A DNA stretch of 64,000 nt, taken from contig CBDUNM010000003.1 in assembly GCA_965368585.1 (NCBI GenBank), forward strand, positions 1 through 64,000, written 5' to 3'. Position numbers and translations under genes: made by a program. The notes under the pieces are model-generated. The model saw only the letters and a list, made by a program, of their open reading frames with translations, was not told where the DNA came from and did no database searches. The DNA comes from JARRQB01 sp965368585 (GTDB lineage Bacteria; Pseudomonadota; Gammaproteobacteria; Chromatiales; Chromatiaceae). Shown piece by piece: positions 52,074 to 60,636 of this stretch (the stretch's first letter is position 1; the number at the start of each line of letters is the position of its first letter).

Positions 52074-52814
52074 ATGCCGGGCCGACGTTTTTCAGATTGC
52101 TCGCGCGCGTGCGTACTGTTGAGCGCCACGCTCCTGCTGCCAGGTTGTTTGCTGACACGTGTTTATTCCTTCAAGTATCAGTTTTGCGACTATGACCGCA
52201 ACTTCGAGCTTCGCATCGACCAGGAAGCACGCCTGCTGATGCGTAATCCGGTGCTGTATGCAAGCGATGTCGTTTGGTTGCTAGGCGAGTTGCCGACGCG
52301 CAGCAATAATCGAAACGGCGCCCTGGAAATGGTCTATGTGGTGGAGAAGGACGTCGACGCGGCCGATCCGGCATACAGCATACCCGTGTCTCTGCGCTTT
52401 TCGCGGCGGGGCGGTCGGTATCGGTTAGAGGAAGGAATCATTCACCAGAATCTCACGACTGTACTCAGTCCCGCGCTGATCGCGAATACCGTGAAACATA
52501 CCTGCCGGTCGAAACCCGACTGGCTGAGCCGCAGCGTCGATGTTGATCTGCGGGAGATAAGCGGCGACGATCTGCCGTCTCGTACCGATATTCAGGCCGC
52601 GCTCGGTCCGCCTCAGGCATCGTCGGTTGCCGGGCGTAGAATCGAGTACCGATATCGGCTGCAGGATGCCGGACCGGACAGTGAACGGACGCACGCCGTC
52701 GCCTGGTTCGGGCCGGATGGCGAAAAGATCGAGCGCCTGCATCTGCGCTATTTCAGGTACGAACTGGACGCGGACTTTGTGGCCAAGAAGGCGCGGATCA
52801 GGGTGCGGCTGTAA
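52074..52814 (+). CDS. Unknown lipoprotein downstream of chpC
   Basis: The 246-aa protein has a signal peptide ending in the lipobox LLPGC with C25. I do not recognise the mature domain. It is mixed alpha/beta with two further cysteines (one in QFCDYD, one in HTCRSKP) and a late run of charged strands (EKIERLHLRYFRYELD). It starts 30 nt after chpC and is probably part of the pilus chemosensory operon; its product would be in the periplasm or outer membrane. The 3' end faces rsmE. Confidence 0.72.
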   Translation: MPGRRFSDCSRACVLLSATLLLPGCLLTRVYSFKYQFCDYDRNFELRIDQEARLLMRNPVLYASDVVWLLGELPTRSNNRNGALEMVYVVEKDVDAADPAYSIPVSLRFSRRGGRYRLEEGIIHQNLTTVLSPALIANTVKHTCRSKPDWLSRSVDVDLREISGDDLPSRTDIQAALGPPQASSVAGRRIEYRYRLQDAGPDSERTHAVAWFGPDGEKIERLHLRYFRYELDADFVAKKARIRVRL

Positions 52815-52931
52815 CCCGCTTTCTTCGCACTTGAGCGACCTGCGGCGTTCGACGCCGGGTGCGCGTCCCCCCAACCTGCATGTTGCACCATACGGGCTAA
52901 CGGCTCGGTTCAAAGATGCGCGGCTGTCGGC

Positions 52932-53660
52932 TCAGGAAAACTCTCCCCAAAGCGTCTGGATGGCGGCGATGGCTGCCAGTGGCGCGGTTTCGGTTCTGAG
53001 GGTATGGCTGCCCAGACGTATCGCTTGAAAGCCGAAGTCGATCGCGGCGGCGATTTCGTGATCGTCGAGCCCGCCTTCCGGTCCGACCAGCAGACTGACA
53101 TCGTCGCCGGGTGCTGCCAGCTGCCCCAGGGATTGGTGCGCGCCGGGGTGCAGTACGATAGCAAGGCCGTATGGTCCGACGAGGATCTCGGGCAGCGGTC
53201 TCGGGGCGGAGGTTTCCGGCAGGTGACAACGACCGGACTGCTCGCAGGCGTTGACGACGATGTTGCGCCAGCGTTCGGTGCGTTTTTGTTCGCGAACCCT
53301 ATCCAGCCGCACCACGCTGCGTGCGGTGTACACCGGCACGATGCTGGAGATCCCGAGTTCCACCGCTTTCTGAATCGCAAAATCCATGCGATCGCCTTTT
53401 GAAATACCCAGCCAAAGACGCAGTTTCAGCCTGGGCGCCGGCTCGACGCGCTGCATCTGGCCCACCTGGATGGCGCATTCGCGCTTCGAGACCGAGGTCA
53501 AACTGGCCAGATACTCCTTGCCCTGGCCATCGAAAACCAACAGATTCTGGCCGCGCCGTAGACGCAGCACCTGAGAGATATGGCGGCTTTGCTCGGCGTC
53601 CAGCGCGTGACTTGTTCCGGGGGCCAAGTCAGTTCCGAGATACAGGCGGGGCGTGCGCAT
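52932..53660 (-). CDS. rsmE: 16S rRNA (uracil-1498-N3)-methyltransferase RsmE
   Basis: The 242-aa SPOUT-family protein starts with a PUA-like part (RLYLGTDLA, ISQVLRLRRGQNLLVFDGQG) and has the RsmE signature AIQKAVELGISSIVPVYTARSVV, the SAM knot loop LLVGPEGGLDDHE and IRLGSHTLRTETAPLAAIAAI near the C-terminus. It methylates U1498 of 16S rRNA. In Pseudomonas the gene also lies close to the pil-chp cluster. It is convergent with the lipoprotein gene and stands alone. Confidence 0.95.
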   Translation of the reverse strand: MRTPRLYLGTDLAPGTSHALDAEQSRHISQVLRLRRGQNLLVFDGQGKEYLASLTSVSKRECAIQVGQMQRVEPAPRLKLRLWLGISKGDRMDFAIQKAVELGISSIVPVYTARSVVRLDRVREQKRTERWRNIVVNACEQSGRCHLPETSAPRPLPEILVGPYGLAIVLHPGAHQSLGQLAAPGDDVSLLVGPEGGLDDHEIAAAIDFGFQAIRLGSHTLRTETAPLAAIAAIQTLWGEFS

Positions 53661-53819
53661 GATGGGACGAGTTTATCGTGTCCGCTTGCGCTTGTCCGAG
53701 GTCGCCGCACGTGAGAGATAACCGCGCGGTGCGATGCCGCCTTCCGGAGCGGTTGCACGGTGCCCGCGAGAACGCGGGGCGATCCGGCCGGGCTGGTGCT
53801 CGGCGGGCCCGTTGGTCGG

Positions 53820-54677
53820 TTACGTGAGTCCCAGGTTTTTCCAGATCGCCAGCGTGGGGGCGGCTTGGTTCATTGTGTAGAAATGCAGACCGGGCGCACC
53901 TTCTTCCAACAGGCGCCGGCACAGGCGGCTCACAACTTCGATGCCAAAGCTGCGAATGCTGTCGATATCATCGCCGAAGCCTTCCAGTTGTTTGCGCATC
54001 CAACGTGGTATCTCCGCGCCGCAGCCGTCCGAAAAGCGGGCCAGCTGGCTGTAGTTGGTAATGGGCATGATGCCGGGCACGATGGGGATTTCTGGGCCGC
54101 CGGTGCGCGCATAATCTTCGACGAAACGAAAATAGGCATCGGCGTTGTAGAAATACTGGGTAATAGCCGCACTGGCGCCCGCTTCCACCTTGCGGAGAAA
54201 GTTACGTAAATCCGCGCTGGCGCTGGCCGCCTGCGGGTGGACTTCCGGATAGGCGGCCACTTCGATGCGGAATTCGTTGCCAAAGGCCGAACGAATCAGC
54301 GCGACGAGTTCGTTGGCATGCCGTAGCTCCCCGAGTTCGCCCAGGCCGGCCCCCGACGGCAGGTCGCCGCGCAGCGCGACGATACGGCGAATTCCCTGGT
54401 CGCGGTAGCGATTCAGGATATCGATCACCGTCTCGGGGCGCGCGCCGATGCATGACAGGTGGGGCGCGGTCTCGATATTCTGTCCGCGCAGCCACTCCAC
54501 GCTTTGGAAGGTTCGCTCCTGAGTCGAGCCCCCCGCGCCATAGGTAACGGAAAAGTATTCCGGGGTGGCTTCGTTGAGCTTGGTCACGCTGGCTTTTAGC
54601 TTGTCGAAGCCGGCGTCGGTTCGTGGCGGAAAGAGTTCGAAGCTGAATGTCTTTACGGATTGCGCGTTGGCGTTCAT
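53820..54677 (-). CDS. metF: 5,10-methylenetetrahydrofolate reductase
   Basis: The 285-aa TIM-barrel flavoprotein has FSFELFPPRT, SVTYGAGGSTQERT, the folate-binding ALRGDLPSG, ITQYFYNADAYFRFVED and PGIMPITNYSQLARF. It makes 5-methyltetrahydrofolate for methionine synthesis. It lies 117 nt downstream of ahcY on the same strand, so the SAH riboswitch ahead of ahcY may affect both. A GC-rich hairpin sits in the gap. Confidence 0.97.
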   Translation of the reverse strand: MNANAQSVKTFSFELFPPRTDAGFDKLKASVTKLNEATPEYFSVTYGAGGSTQERTFQSVEWLRGQNIETAPHLSCIGARPETVIDILNRYRDQGIRRIVALRGDLPSGAGLGELGELRHANELVALIRSAFGNEFRIEVAAYPEVHPQAASASADLRNFLRKVEAGASAAITQYFYNADAYFRFVEDYARTGGPEIPIVPGIMPITNYSQLARFSDGCGAEIPRWMRKQLEGFGDDIDSIRSFGIEVVSRLCRRLLEEGAPGLHFYTMNQAAPTLAIWKNLGLT

Positions 54678-54735
54678 CGCTGGACCATAGGGCAGGTGAT
54701 TTCTGATTCGATAAAGGAACGGACTCGAACCGCGC

Positions 54736-54760
54736 GGTCCGCGCTTGCGCCTATCGGACC
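54736..54760 (-). other. GC-rich hairpin between ahcY and metF
   Basis: GGTCCG and CGGACC (54736-54741, 54755-54760) form a 6-bp stem around a GC-rich loop that can pair further. No T-run follows on either strand. It may adjust relative expression of ahcY and metF but there is no direct evidence. Confidence 0.35.
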
Positions 54761-54794
54761 GGCGATTCGAATCCTATCCTTCGTCGGTCTTAGG

Positions 54795-56201
54795 TCAGTA
54801 ACGGTAGTTTTCGGATTTGTAGGGGCCTTCTATCGGGACGCCGATATAGTCGGCCTGCTCTTTGTTGAGACGGGTCAGTTTCGCGCCGATCTTGCCCAAA
54901 TGCAGCCGGGCCACCTCCTCGTCCAGGTGTTTGGGCAGTACGTACACCCCGGTAGGATAGTCCGCAGTTTTGTTGAAGATTTCCATCTGCGCCAACACCT
55001 GGTTAGTGAAGCTGTTTGACATCACAAAACTCGGGTGACCCGTGGCGCAGCCGAGATTCACCAGGCGCCCCTCGGCCAGCATGATGATCCGCTTGCCGTC
55101 TGGGAAAATGATGTGGTCGACTTGCGGCTTGATGTTTTCCCATTCGTACTTGGCGACGCCGGCGACGTCGATTTCGTTGTCGAAGTGACCGATGTTGCAC
55201 ACAATGGCCTGATCCTTCATGGCGGCCATGTGATCGTGGGTGATGATGTCTTTGTTGCCTGTGGCCGTGACAAAGATGTCCGCAAGCGGTGCCGCGTCTT
55301 CGATGGTGACGACCCGGAATCCTTCCATCGCCGCCTGCAGCGCGCAGATGGGGTCGATTTCCGAGACCCAGACGGTTGCTCCCAAACCGCGCAGCGATTG
55401 GGCGCAACCTTTGCCAACGTCGCCGTAGCCGCAAATCATTGCGATCTTGCCGGCGATCATCACATCTGTCGCACGCTTGATGCCGTCGACCAGCGACTCG
55501 CGGCAGCCGTAAAGGTTGTCGAACTTGGACTTGGTGACCGAGTCGTTTACGTTCATGGCGGGGAACAGTAGCGTACCGTGTTCCGCCATTTCGTACAGAC
55601 GATGCACACCGGTGGTGGTTTCTTCGGTGACGCCTCTCACCGTTTCGGCGACCTGGTGCCACTTGTTCGGGGTATGGTCGAAAATGCGCTTCAACGTATG
55701 CAGCACGGCGGTCCATTCTTCGTTGTCGGACGCCGTCGGAGCGGGAATCGCGCCCGCCTTTTCGTACTCCAGGCCCTTGTGTATCAGCAGGGTGGCGTCA
55801 CCGCCGTCGTCGAGTATCATGTTGGGCGACGCACCATCGGGCCAGTTGAACGTCTGTTCCACGCACCACCAGTACTCGACCAGTGTTTCGCCTTTCCAGG
55901 CGTAGACCGGGATGCCAGCGGCGGCGATCGCAGCGGCTGCGTGATCCTGGGTGGAAAAGATGTTGCAGGACGCCCAGCGGACATCGGCGCCCAGTTCGAC
56001 CAGCGTTTCGATCAGAACCGCGGTCTGGATGGTCATGTGCAGGGAGCCTGTGACGCGCGCGCCCCGCAAGGGTTTTTCCTTGCCGTATTTTTGGCGCAAC
56101 GCCATCAGACCCGGCATTTCGGTTTCGGCGATGGCGATTTCCTTGCGGCCCCAATCGGCGAGGTCGATGTCGGCGACCTTAAAGTCTGCAAACTCACTCA
56201 T
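54795..56201 (-). CDS. ahcY: S-adenosylhomocysteine hydrolase
   Basis: The ATG at 56201 (MSEFADFKVADIDLADWG) has GGAG 9 nt upstream and gives 468 aa; the open frame to 56408 runs through the riboswitch and into metK and is spurious. The enzyme splits SAH to adenosine and homocysteine. Motifs are GSLHMTIQTAVLIETL, ASCNIFSTQDHAAAAI, the NAD loop ICGYGDVGKGCAQSL, SEIDPICALQAAMEGF and the C-terminal KSENYRY. Expression is expected to rise with SAH through the upstream riboswitch. Confidence 0.97.
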   Translation of the reverse strand: MSEFADFKVADIDLADWGRKEIAIAETEMPGLMALRQKYGKEKPLRGARVTGSLHMTIQTAVLIETLVELGADVRWASCNIFSTQDHAAAAIAAAGIPVYAWKGETLVEYWWCVEQTFNWPDGASPNMILDDGGDATLLIHKGLEYEKAGAIPAPTASDNEEWTAVLHTLKRIFDHTPNKWHQVAETVRGVTEETTTGVHRLYEMAEHGTLLFPAMNVNDSVTKSKFDNLYGCRESLVDGIKRATDVMIAGKIAMICGYGDVGKGCAQSLRGLGATVWVSEIDPICALQAAMEGFRVVTIEDAAPLADIFVTATGNKDIITHDHMAAMKDQAIVCNIGHFDNEIDVAGVAKYEWENIKPQVDHIIFPDGKRIIMLAEGRLVNLGCATGHPSFVMSNSFTNQVLAQMEIFNKTADYPTGVYVLPKHLDEEVARLHLGKIGAKLTRLNKEQADYIGVPIEGPYKSENYRY

Positions 56202-56226
56202 GGTAGTCAGCTCCGGATTATCAAGA

Positions 56227-56300
56227 GTGAGCGTCGTTGGTCGAATTGACCGATACCCGAGCCTGGCGAAGTCCTTAGCCTCGTCGCAACGCTCCTCGGG
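56227..56300 (-). promoter_or_regulatory. S-adenosylhomocysteine (SAH) riboswitch
   Basis: Read on the minus strand, the RNA begins CCCGAGGAGCGTTGC and ends GACGCTCAC, with CCAGGCTCGGG in the middle. These match the SAH riboswitch consensus. P1 pairs CCCGAG (56295-56300) with CTCGGG (56256-56261). The pseudoknot pairs GAGCGT (56289-56294) with ACGCTC (56229-56234). A hairpin GGTC/GACC lies between. It is entirely in the metK-ahcY gap, 25 nt before the ahcY start codon, with the Shine-Dalgarno site outside the aptamer. SAH riboswitches normally switch ahcY on when SAH accumulates. Confidence 0.93.
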
Positions 56301-56322
56301 ATACCGGGAAGGTAACTTCTGT

Positions 56323-57492
56323 CTATAGGCCGGCTTCTGCGCGCAGTGCCTCGGCCATGTCGGTGTTCTCCCAGGTAAATTGCGGCTCCTCGCGACCGAA
56401 ATGGCCATAGGCCGACGTTTTCCGGTAGATCGGTCTTACCAGATCCAGCATTTTCAGGATACTGTAGGGACGCAGATCGAAATGCGAGCGCACCAGTTGC
56501 GCGATTTTCTCCTCAGACACTTTGGCCGTGCCAAAGGTTTCAATCGAAATCGAGGTGGGTTCGGCAACGCCGATGGCGTAGGAAACCTGTATCTCGCACC
56601 GATCGGCCAAGCCGGCGGCCACGATGTTCTTTGCCACGTAACGACACGCATAGGCCGCGGAGCGGTCCACTTTCGACGGATCTTTGCCGGAAAACGCGCC
56701 ACCGCCGTGTCGGGCGGCACCGCCGTAGGTGTCGACGATGATCTTGCGGCCGGTGAGGCCGCAGTCACCCACGGGTCCGCCGATGACGAACGACCCGGTG
56801 GGATTAATGTGATACTTGGTGTCTTTGTGCAGCCACTCGGCAGGTAGCACCGGCAAGAGGATGTTCTCCATTACCGCTTCGCGAAGGTGCGCCGGGTCGA
56901 TGCCCGGATCGTGTTGCGTTGATAGGACCACCGCATCGATACCCACCACCTGTCCGTCGCTGTAGCGGAAGGTCACCTGGCTTTTCGCATCCGGGCGCAA
57001 CCACGGCAGGACGTGTTGCTTGCGCATCTCCGACTGGCGCTGCACGAGGCGATGGGCGTAGGTGATGGGGGCGGGCATGAGGACGTCGGTTTCGTTGGTC
57101 GCGTAGCCGAACATCAGGCCCTGGTCGCCGGCGCCTTGTTGCTCGGGCGCTTGACGGTCGACGCCCATCGCAATGTCACCGGATTGTTTACCGATCAGAG
57201 ACATGACGGCGCAGGTGCTGCCGTCGAACCCCACATCGGAGCTGGTGTAGCCGATATCGCACACGACTTTCCGCACCAGTTCGTCCAGATCCACCCAGGC
57301 GTTGGTGGTAATTTCGCCGCCGATTATCACGGCGCCCGTTTTGATCATGGTCTCGCACGCGACGCGTGCGTGGTGCGGATCCGGGTCTTTTTCGAGAATA
57401 TCGTCGAGCACCGCGTCCGAAATCTGATCGGCAACCTTGTCGGGATGTCCTTCAGAAACCGATTCCGACGTGAAAATGAAGTCGTTCGCCAT
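56323..57492 (-). CDS. metK: S-adenosylmethionine synthetase
   Basis: The 389-aa enzyme makes SAM from methionine and ATP. FTSESVSEGHPDKVADQISD begins the protein; GEITTNAWVD, GADDQG-like APEQQGAGDQGLMFGYA, PSGSFVIGGPVGDCGLTG-type NPTGSFVIGGPVGDCGLTGR and the P-loop-like GGGAFSGKDPSKVDRS are visible. An AGGAG site is 9 nt before the ATG. It precedes the riboswitch-ahcY-metF unit on the same strand and has its own promoter region, shared divergently with the redoxin gene. Confidence 0.97.
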   Translation of the reverse strand: MANDFIFTSESVSEGHPDKVADQISDAVLDDILEKDPDPHHARVACETMIKTGAVIIGGEITTNAWVDLDELVRKVVCDIGYTSSDVGFDGSTCAVMSLIGKQSGDIAMGVDRQAPEQQGAGDQGLMFGYATNETDVLMPAPITYAHRLVQRQSEMRKQHVLPWLRPDAKSQVTFRYSDGQVVGIDAVVLSTQHDPGIDPAHLREAVMENILLPVLPAEWLHKDTKYHINPTGSFVIGGPVGDCGLTGRKIIVDTYGGAARHGGGAFSGKDPSKVDRSAAYACRYVAKNIVAAGLADRCEIQVSYAIGVAEPTSISIETFGTAKVSEEKIAQLVRSHFDLRPYSILKMLDLVRPIYRKTSAYGHFGREEPQFTWENTDMAEALRAEAGL

Positions 57493-57654
57493 ATGGCTGC
57501 ACTCCTAGATAAAGAGGGGTAGTGACCGTAAAATGCACCGGGCTCGCTATCACCGCGGGCAGCGCGCGATTCTACACAGTTGTCGCCGCTGTTTCATTTT
57601 GGAAGAATGTCGCGGTGCAATTCGCGCCGCAATCGACCCGTTCAGGAGAATACG

Positions 57655-58206
57655 ATGGCTGTTGAGACCCCTGTGTGTGATTTCGGTCTTGCCGCCCCGG
57701 ACTTTAATTTGCCTGGGGTCGACGGCAAAAACTGGTCGCTCGCCGACTGCCGGGGAGAAGCGGGGACGCTGATCGTCTTCATGTGCAATCACTGCCCGTA
57801 TGTGCAGGCGGTTCATGAACGTCTGGTCAAGGACGCCCGTGCCCTCGAGGCGCTTGGCGTCCGTACAGTCGGCATCAATGCCAACGATGCCCAGCAGTAT
57901 CCGGACGACTCGTTCGAGAACATGCAGCGTATCGCGCGCGAGTGGGCGCTGCCTTTCCCTTACTTGTACGACGAGTCGCAGGAGGTCGCCAAAGCCTACG
58001 GCGCGGTGTGCACACCGGATTTCTTCGGTTACGATGCCTCCCTGGGGTTGCAGTATCGCGGCAGATTGGATGCAACTCGGCTCGAAGCCACCCCGAAAGA
58101 CGTGCGCCGTGACCTTTTCGAGGCCATGAAAATGGTTGCTAACACCGGAAAAGGACCTGCCAAGCAAATTCCCAGCATCGGTTGCTCGATCAAATGGCGG
58201 AATTAA
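57655..58206 (+). CDS. Thioredoxin-fold redoxin (AhpC/TSA-like)
   Basis: The start at 57655 has AGGAG 8 nt upstream and gives 183 aa; the earlier frame from 57580 is not supported. It has APDFNLPGVDGKNWSL, a CxxC at C44-C47 in FMCNHCPYV, and a C-terminal PSIGCSIKWRN with a third conserved cysteine. This pattern is typical of a cytoplasmic redoxin family often annotated as alkyl hydroperoxide reductase/thiol-specific antioxidant. No signal peptide is present. Partner and substrate are unknown. It is divergent from metK. Confidence 0.87.
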   Translation: MAVETPVCDFGLAAPDFNLPGVDGKNWSLADCRGEAGTLIVFMCNHCPYVQAVHERLVKDARALEALGVRTVGINANDAQQYPDDSFENMQRIAREWALPFPYLYDESQEVAKAYGAVCTPDFFGYDASLGLQYRGRLDATRLEATPKDVRRDLFEAMKMVANTGKGPAKQIPSIGCSIKWRN

Positions 58207-58543
58207 ACCTTTAAATAACAGTCGGCTACAAAATTCCGCAAGCGCTATTCCCTAGGTTTATGGGTGTATTTGAATATTCGGGGATTGTTGGGTTGCTACT
58301 CGTGGAAGACCTAGGGGAGAATAACCGACCCTTATTAGATTGCTTGAGGAAAAGGGGCTGCCCGAAATTCCTAGGCCGACGTCAGTTTCAACCTTCGTCT
58401 ACGGTAGCGCGAGCATCGAAGCTCCGCGCTGATCCTCGGACCGGCCGCATTGGGAACACAAGCGATCATCGCCACCCTTCGCTCCCAAGGAAGCGATGCG
58501 AAGGGTCATAGATTTTTTTGTCGGTCTTTGACAGGAGGGGCTG
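58207..58543. other. Leader region upstream of tkt
   Basis: These 337 bases contain no supported gene; the short open frame from 58260 shows no coding signs. Composition is more AT-rich than its neighbours up to about 58370. The hexamer CCTAGG occurs three times (near 58252, 58309 and 58371). The downstream end holds a 9-bp hairpin (58474-58506), a T-run (58513-58519) and an AGGAGGGG ribosome-binding site (58531-58538). Confidence 0.5.
58474..58519 (+). promoter_or_regulatory. Terminator/attenuator-like hairpin in the tkt leader
   Basis: ACCCTTCGC (58474-58482) and GCGAAGGGT (58498-58506) form a perfect 9-bp stem with a 15-nt loop. Six bases later there is a run of seven T residues (58513-58519). 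The tkt ribosome-binding site follows at once. An AAGCGAT heptamer occurs both before the hairpin (from 58460) and in its loop (from 58491), leaving room for alternative pairing. The spacing of stem and T-run is looser than in a standard terminator. Confidence 0.45.
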
Positions 58544-60556
58544 ATGTCCTCACGCAGAGAACTTGCCAATGCCATCCGTGCGCTGAGCATGGATGCCGTG
58601 CAAAAGGCCAATTCCGGCCACCCGGGAGCACCCATGGGGATGGCGGATATCGCCGAGGTGCTGTGGAACGATTACATGCAGCATAACCCTGCCAACCCCC
58701 AGTGGGCGGATCGTGATCGCTTCGTACTCTCGAACGGACACGGGTCCATGCTGATCTATTCGTTGCTGCATTTGACCGGCTACGAATTGAGCATCGACGA
58801 TCTGCAGCAGTTCAGGCAGCTGCATTCGAAGACGCCGGGCCACCCGGAATACGGTTACGCACCCGGGATCGAGACCACTACCGGACCGCTGGGTCAGGGC
58901 ATTACCAATGCTGTTGGCATGGCGATCGCCGAGAAGACGCTGGCGGCGCAGTTCAACAAGCCCGGCCATGAGATCGTCGACCACCATACTTATGTGTTCC
59001 TGGGCGATGGCTGCCTGATGGAGGGCATCTCGCACGAGTCCTGCTCTTTGGCGGGCACCATGGGTCTCGGCAAGCTGGTTTGCTTCTACGACGACAACAA
59101 CATCTCTATCGACGGTGTGGTGAGGGGCAGCCACGAAGCGCCTGCCTGGTTTACCGACGATACGCCAGGTCGCTTCAGCGCCTACGGTTGGCATGTCATT
59201 GCAGAAGTCGATGGGCACGACGCGGCTGCAGTGAAGGCGGCCATCGAGGAGGCGCGCTCGGTGACGGACAAACCGTCTCTGATCTGTTGTCAAACCACGA
59301 TCGGCTTCGGTTCACCGAATAAGGCAGGCAAAGAAGAATGCCACGGCGCGCCATTGGGCGCCGATGAAATCGAACTTACGCGCAAGGAGTTGGGCTGGGA
59401 GTATGGACCCTTCGAAGTGCCCGACCAAGTCTATGCGGGCTGGAGCGCAAAAGAGAAGGGCGCGGCGGCTGAGGCTGCGTGGAACGAACAATTCGCTGCT
59501 TATAAAGCGGCCTATCCTGCCGAAGCAGCTGAATTCGAACGCCGCATGGCCGGCGAACTGCCGGCGGATTGGGAAGAGAAGGCCAATGCCTTTATCGCTG
59601 AGGTGGATGCCAAGGCCGAAAAGGTCGCCACGCGCAAGGCATCACAAAACGCGCTGAACGGGTACGGTCCGTTACTGCCTGAGTTCTTAGGCGGCTCGGC
59701 TGACCTGGCGGGATCCAATCTGACCATCTGGAAGGGTTCGAAAGCGGTTGCACCCAACGATGCGGCGGGTAATTATGTGCATTACGGTGTGCGTGAGTTC
59801 GGCATGGCGGCGATGATGAACGGGATTGAGCTGCACGGCGGTTTCAAGTCCTACGGCGCGACCTTTCTGATGTTCTCGGAATACGCCCGCAATGCGCTGA
59901 GGATGGCGGCGTTGATGAAGATCAGCCCGATCCTGGTGTTTACTCACGACTCGATCGGTCTCGGTGAAGACGGACCCACCCACCAACCGGTGGAACAGAC
60001 GGCGACTTTGCGTATGATGCCACGTATGTCGGTTTGGCGTCCCGCGGACGCCGTCGAGACCGCGGTCGCGTGGAAATTGGCAGTGGAGCGCCGCGGCGGC
60101 CCGACCAGCCTCATCTTGTCGCGTCAAGGCCTGCCGCATCTGGCGCGTAGCGCTGAACAGATCAAGGCGATCGAACGGGGAGGCTACACGCTGCGCGATT
60201 GCCAAGGTGCACCGGAAGCCATCATTATTGCCACCGGCTCCGAAGTCGAGCTGGCGGTCGCCGCCTACGATGCGTTGAGCGCAAAAGGCAGGAAGGTCCG
60301 GGTGGTGTCCATGACTTCCACCGACGCATTCGATGCCCAGGATGCGAGCTATAAGGAAGCGGTGTTGCCGGCTGCATGCACTGCCCGGGTGGCGGTCGAG
60401 GCAGGTGCGCCCGACTACTGGCTAAAATATGTGGGTCTCAACGGTAGGGTAGTCGGCGTCGACACCTTTGGCGAATCCGCTCCTGCCGGCGATGTCTACA
60501 AGCATTTCAACGTCACGAGCGAAGCCGTCATTTCCGCGGTTGAGTCCGTGACTTAA
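58544..60556 (+). CDS. tkt: Transketolase
   Basis: The 670-aa thiamine diphosphate enzyme transfers two-carbon units in the pentose phosphate and Calvin cycles. SGHPGAPMGMADIAEVLW, GPLGQGITNAVGMAIAEK, the ThDP motif FLGDGCLMEGISHE and, in the second domain, VFTHDSIGLGEDGPTHQPVE are intact. An AGGAGGGG site lies 5 nt upstream of the ATG. It begins the tkt-gap-pgk-pyk series, an arrangement common in gammaproteobacteria including autotrophic ones; no RuBisCO or phosphoribulokinase gene is in the window. Confidence 0.97.
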   Translation: MSSRRELANAIRALSMDAVQKANSGHPGAPMGMADIAEVLWNDYMQHNPANPQWADRDRFVLSNGHGSMLIYSLLHLTGYELSIDDLQQFRQLHSKTPGHPEYGYAPGIETTTGPLGQGITNAVGMAIAEKTLAAQFNKPGHEIVDHHTYVFLGDGCLMEGISHESCSLAGTMGLGKLVCFYDDNNISIDGVVRGSHEAPAWFTDDTPGRFSAYGWHVIAEVDGHDAAAVKAAIEEARSVTDKPSLICCQTTIGFGSPNKAGKEECHGAPLGADEIELTRKELGWEYGPFEVPDQVYAGWSAKEKGAAAEAAWNEQFAAYKAAYPAEAAEFERRMAGELPADWEEKANAFIAEVDAKAEKVATRKASQNALNGYGPLLPEFLGGSADLAGSNLTIWKGSKAVAPNDAAGNYVHYGVREFGMAAMMNGIELHGGFKSYGATFLMFSEYARNALRMAALMKISPILVFTHDSIGLGEDGPTHQPVEQTATLRMMPRMSVWRPADAVETAVAWKLAVERRGGPTSLILSRQGLPHLARSAEQIKAIERGGYTLRDCQGAPEAIIIATGSEVELAVAAYDALSAKGRKVRVVSMTSTDAFDAQDASYKEAVLPAACTARVAVEAGAPDYWLKYVGLNGRVVGVDTFGESAPAGDVYKHFNVTSEAVISAVESVT

Positions 60557-60636
60557 CGATACTCGGAACGGATACCTGCGCTGCAGGTGCCCCAACCCTG
60601 GATCATGCATTGCGAATCATCAGGAGGACTAACACG

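Noticed and set aside
54715..54795. tRNA-like T-arm strings (TTCGAATCC, GGTTCGAG on the minus strand) in the ahcY-metF gap
   Set aside because: Neither has a five-pair T-stem, and no matching acceptor or anticodon stem can be drawn at the right distance.
58260..58511. 83-residue open frame in the tkt leader
   Set aside because: No ribosome-binding site, composition unlike real proteins here, and it runs through the hairpin.
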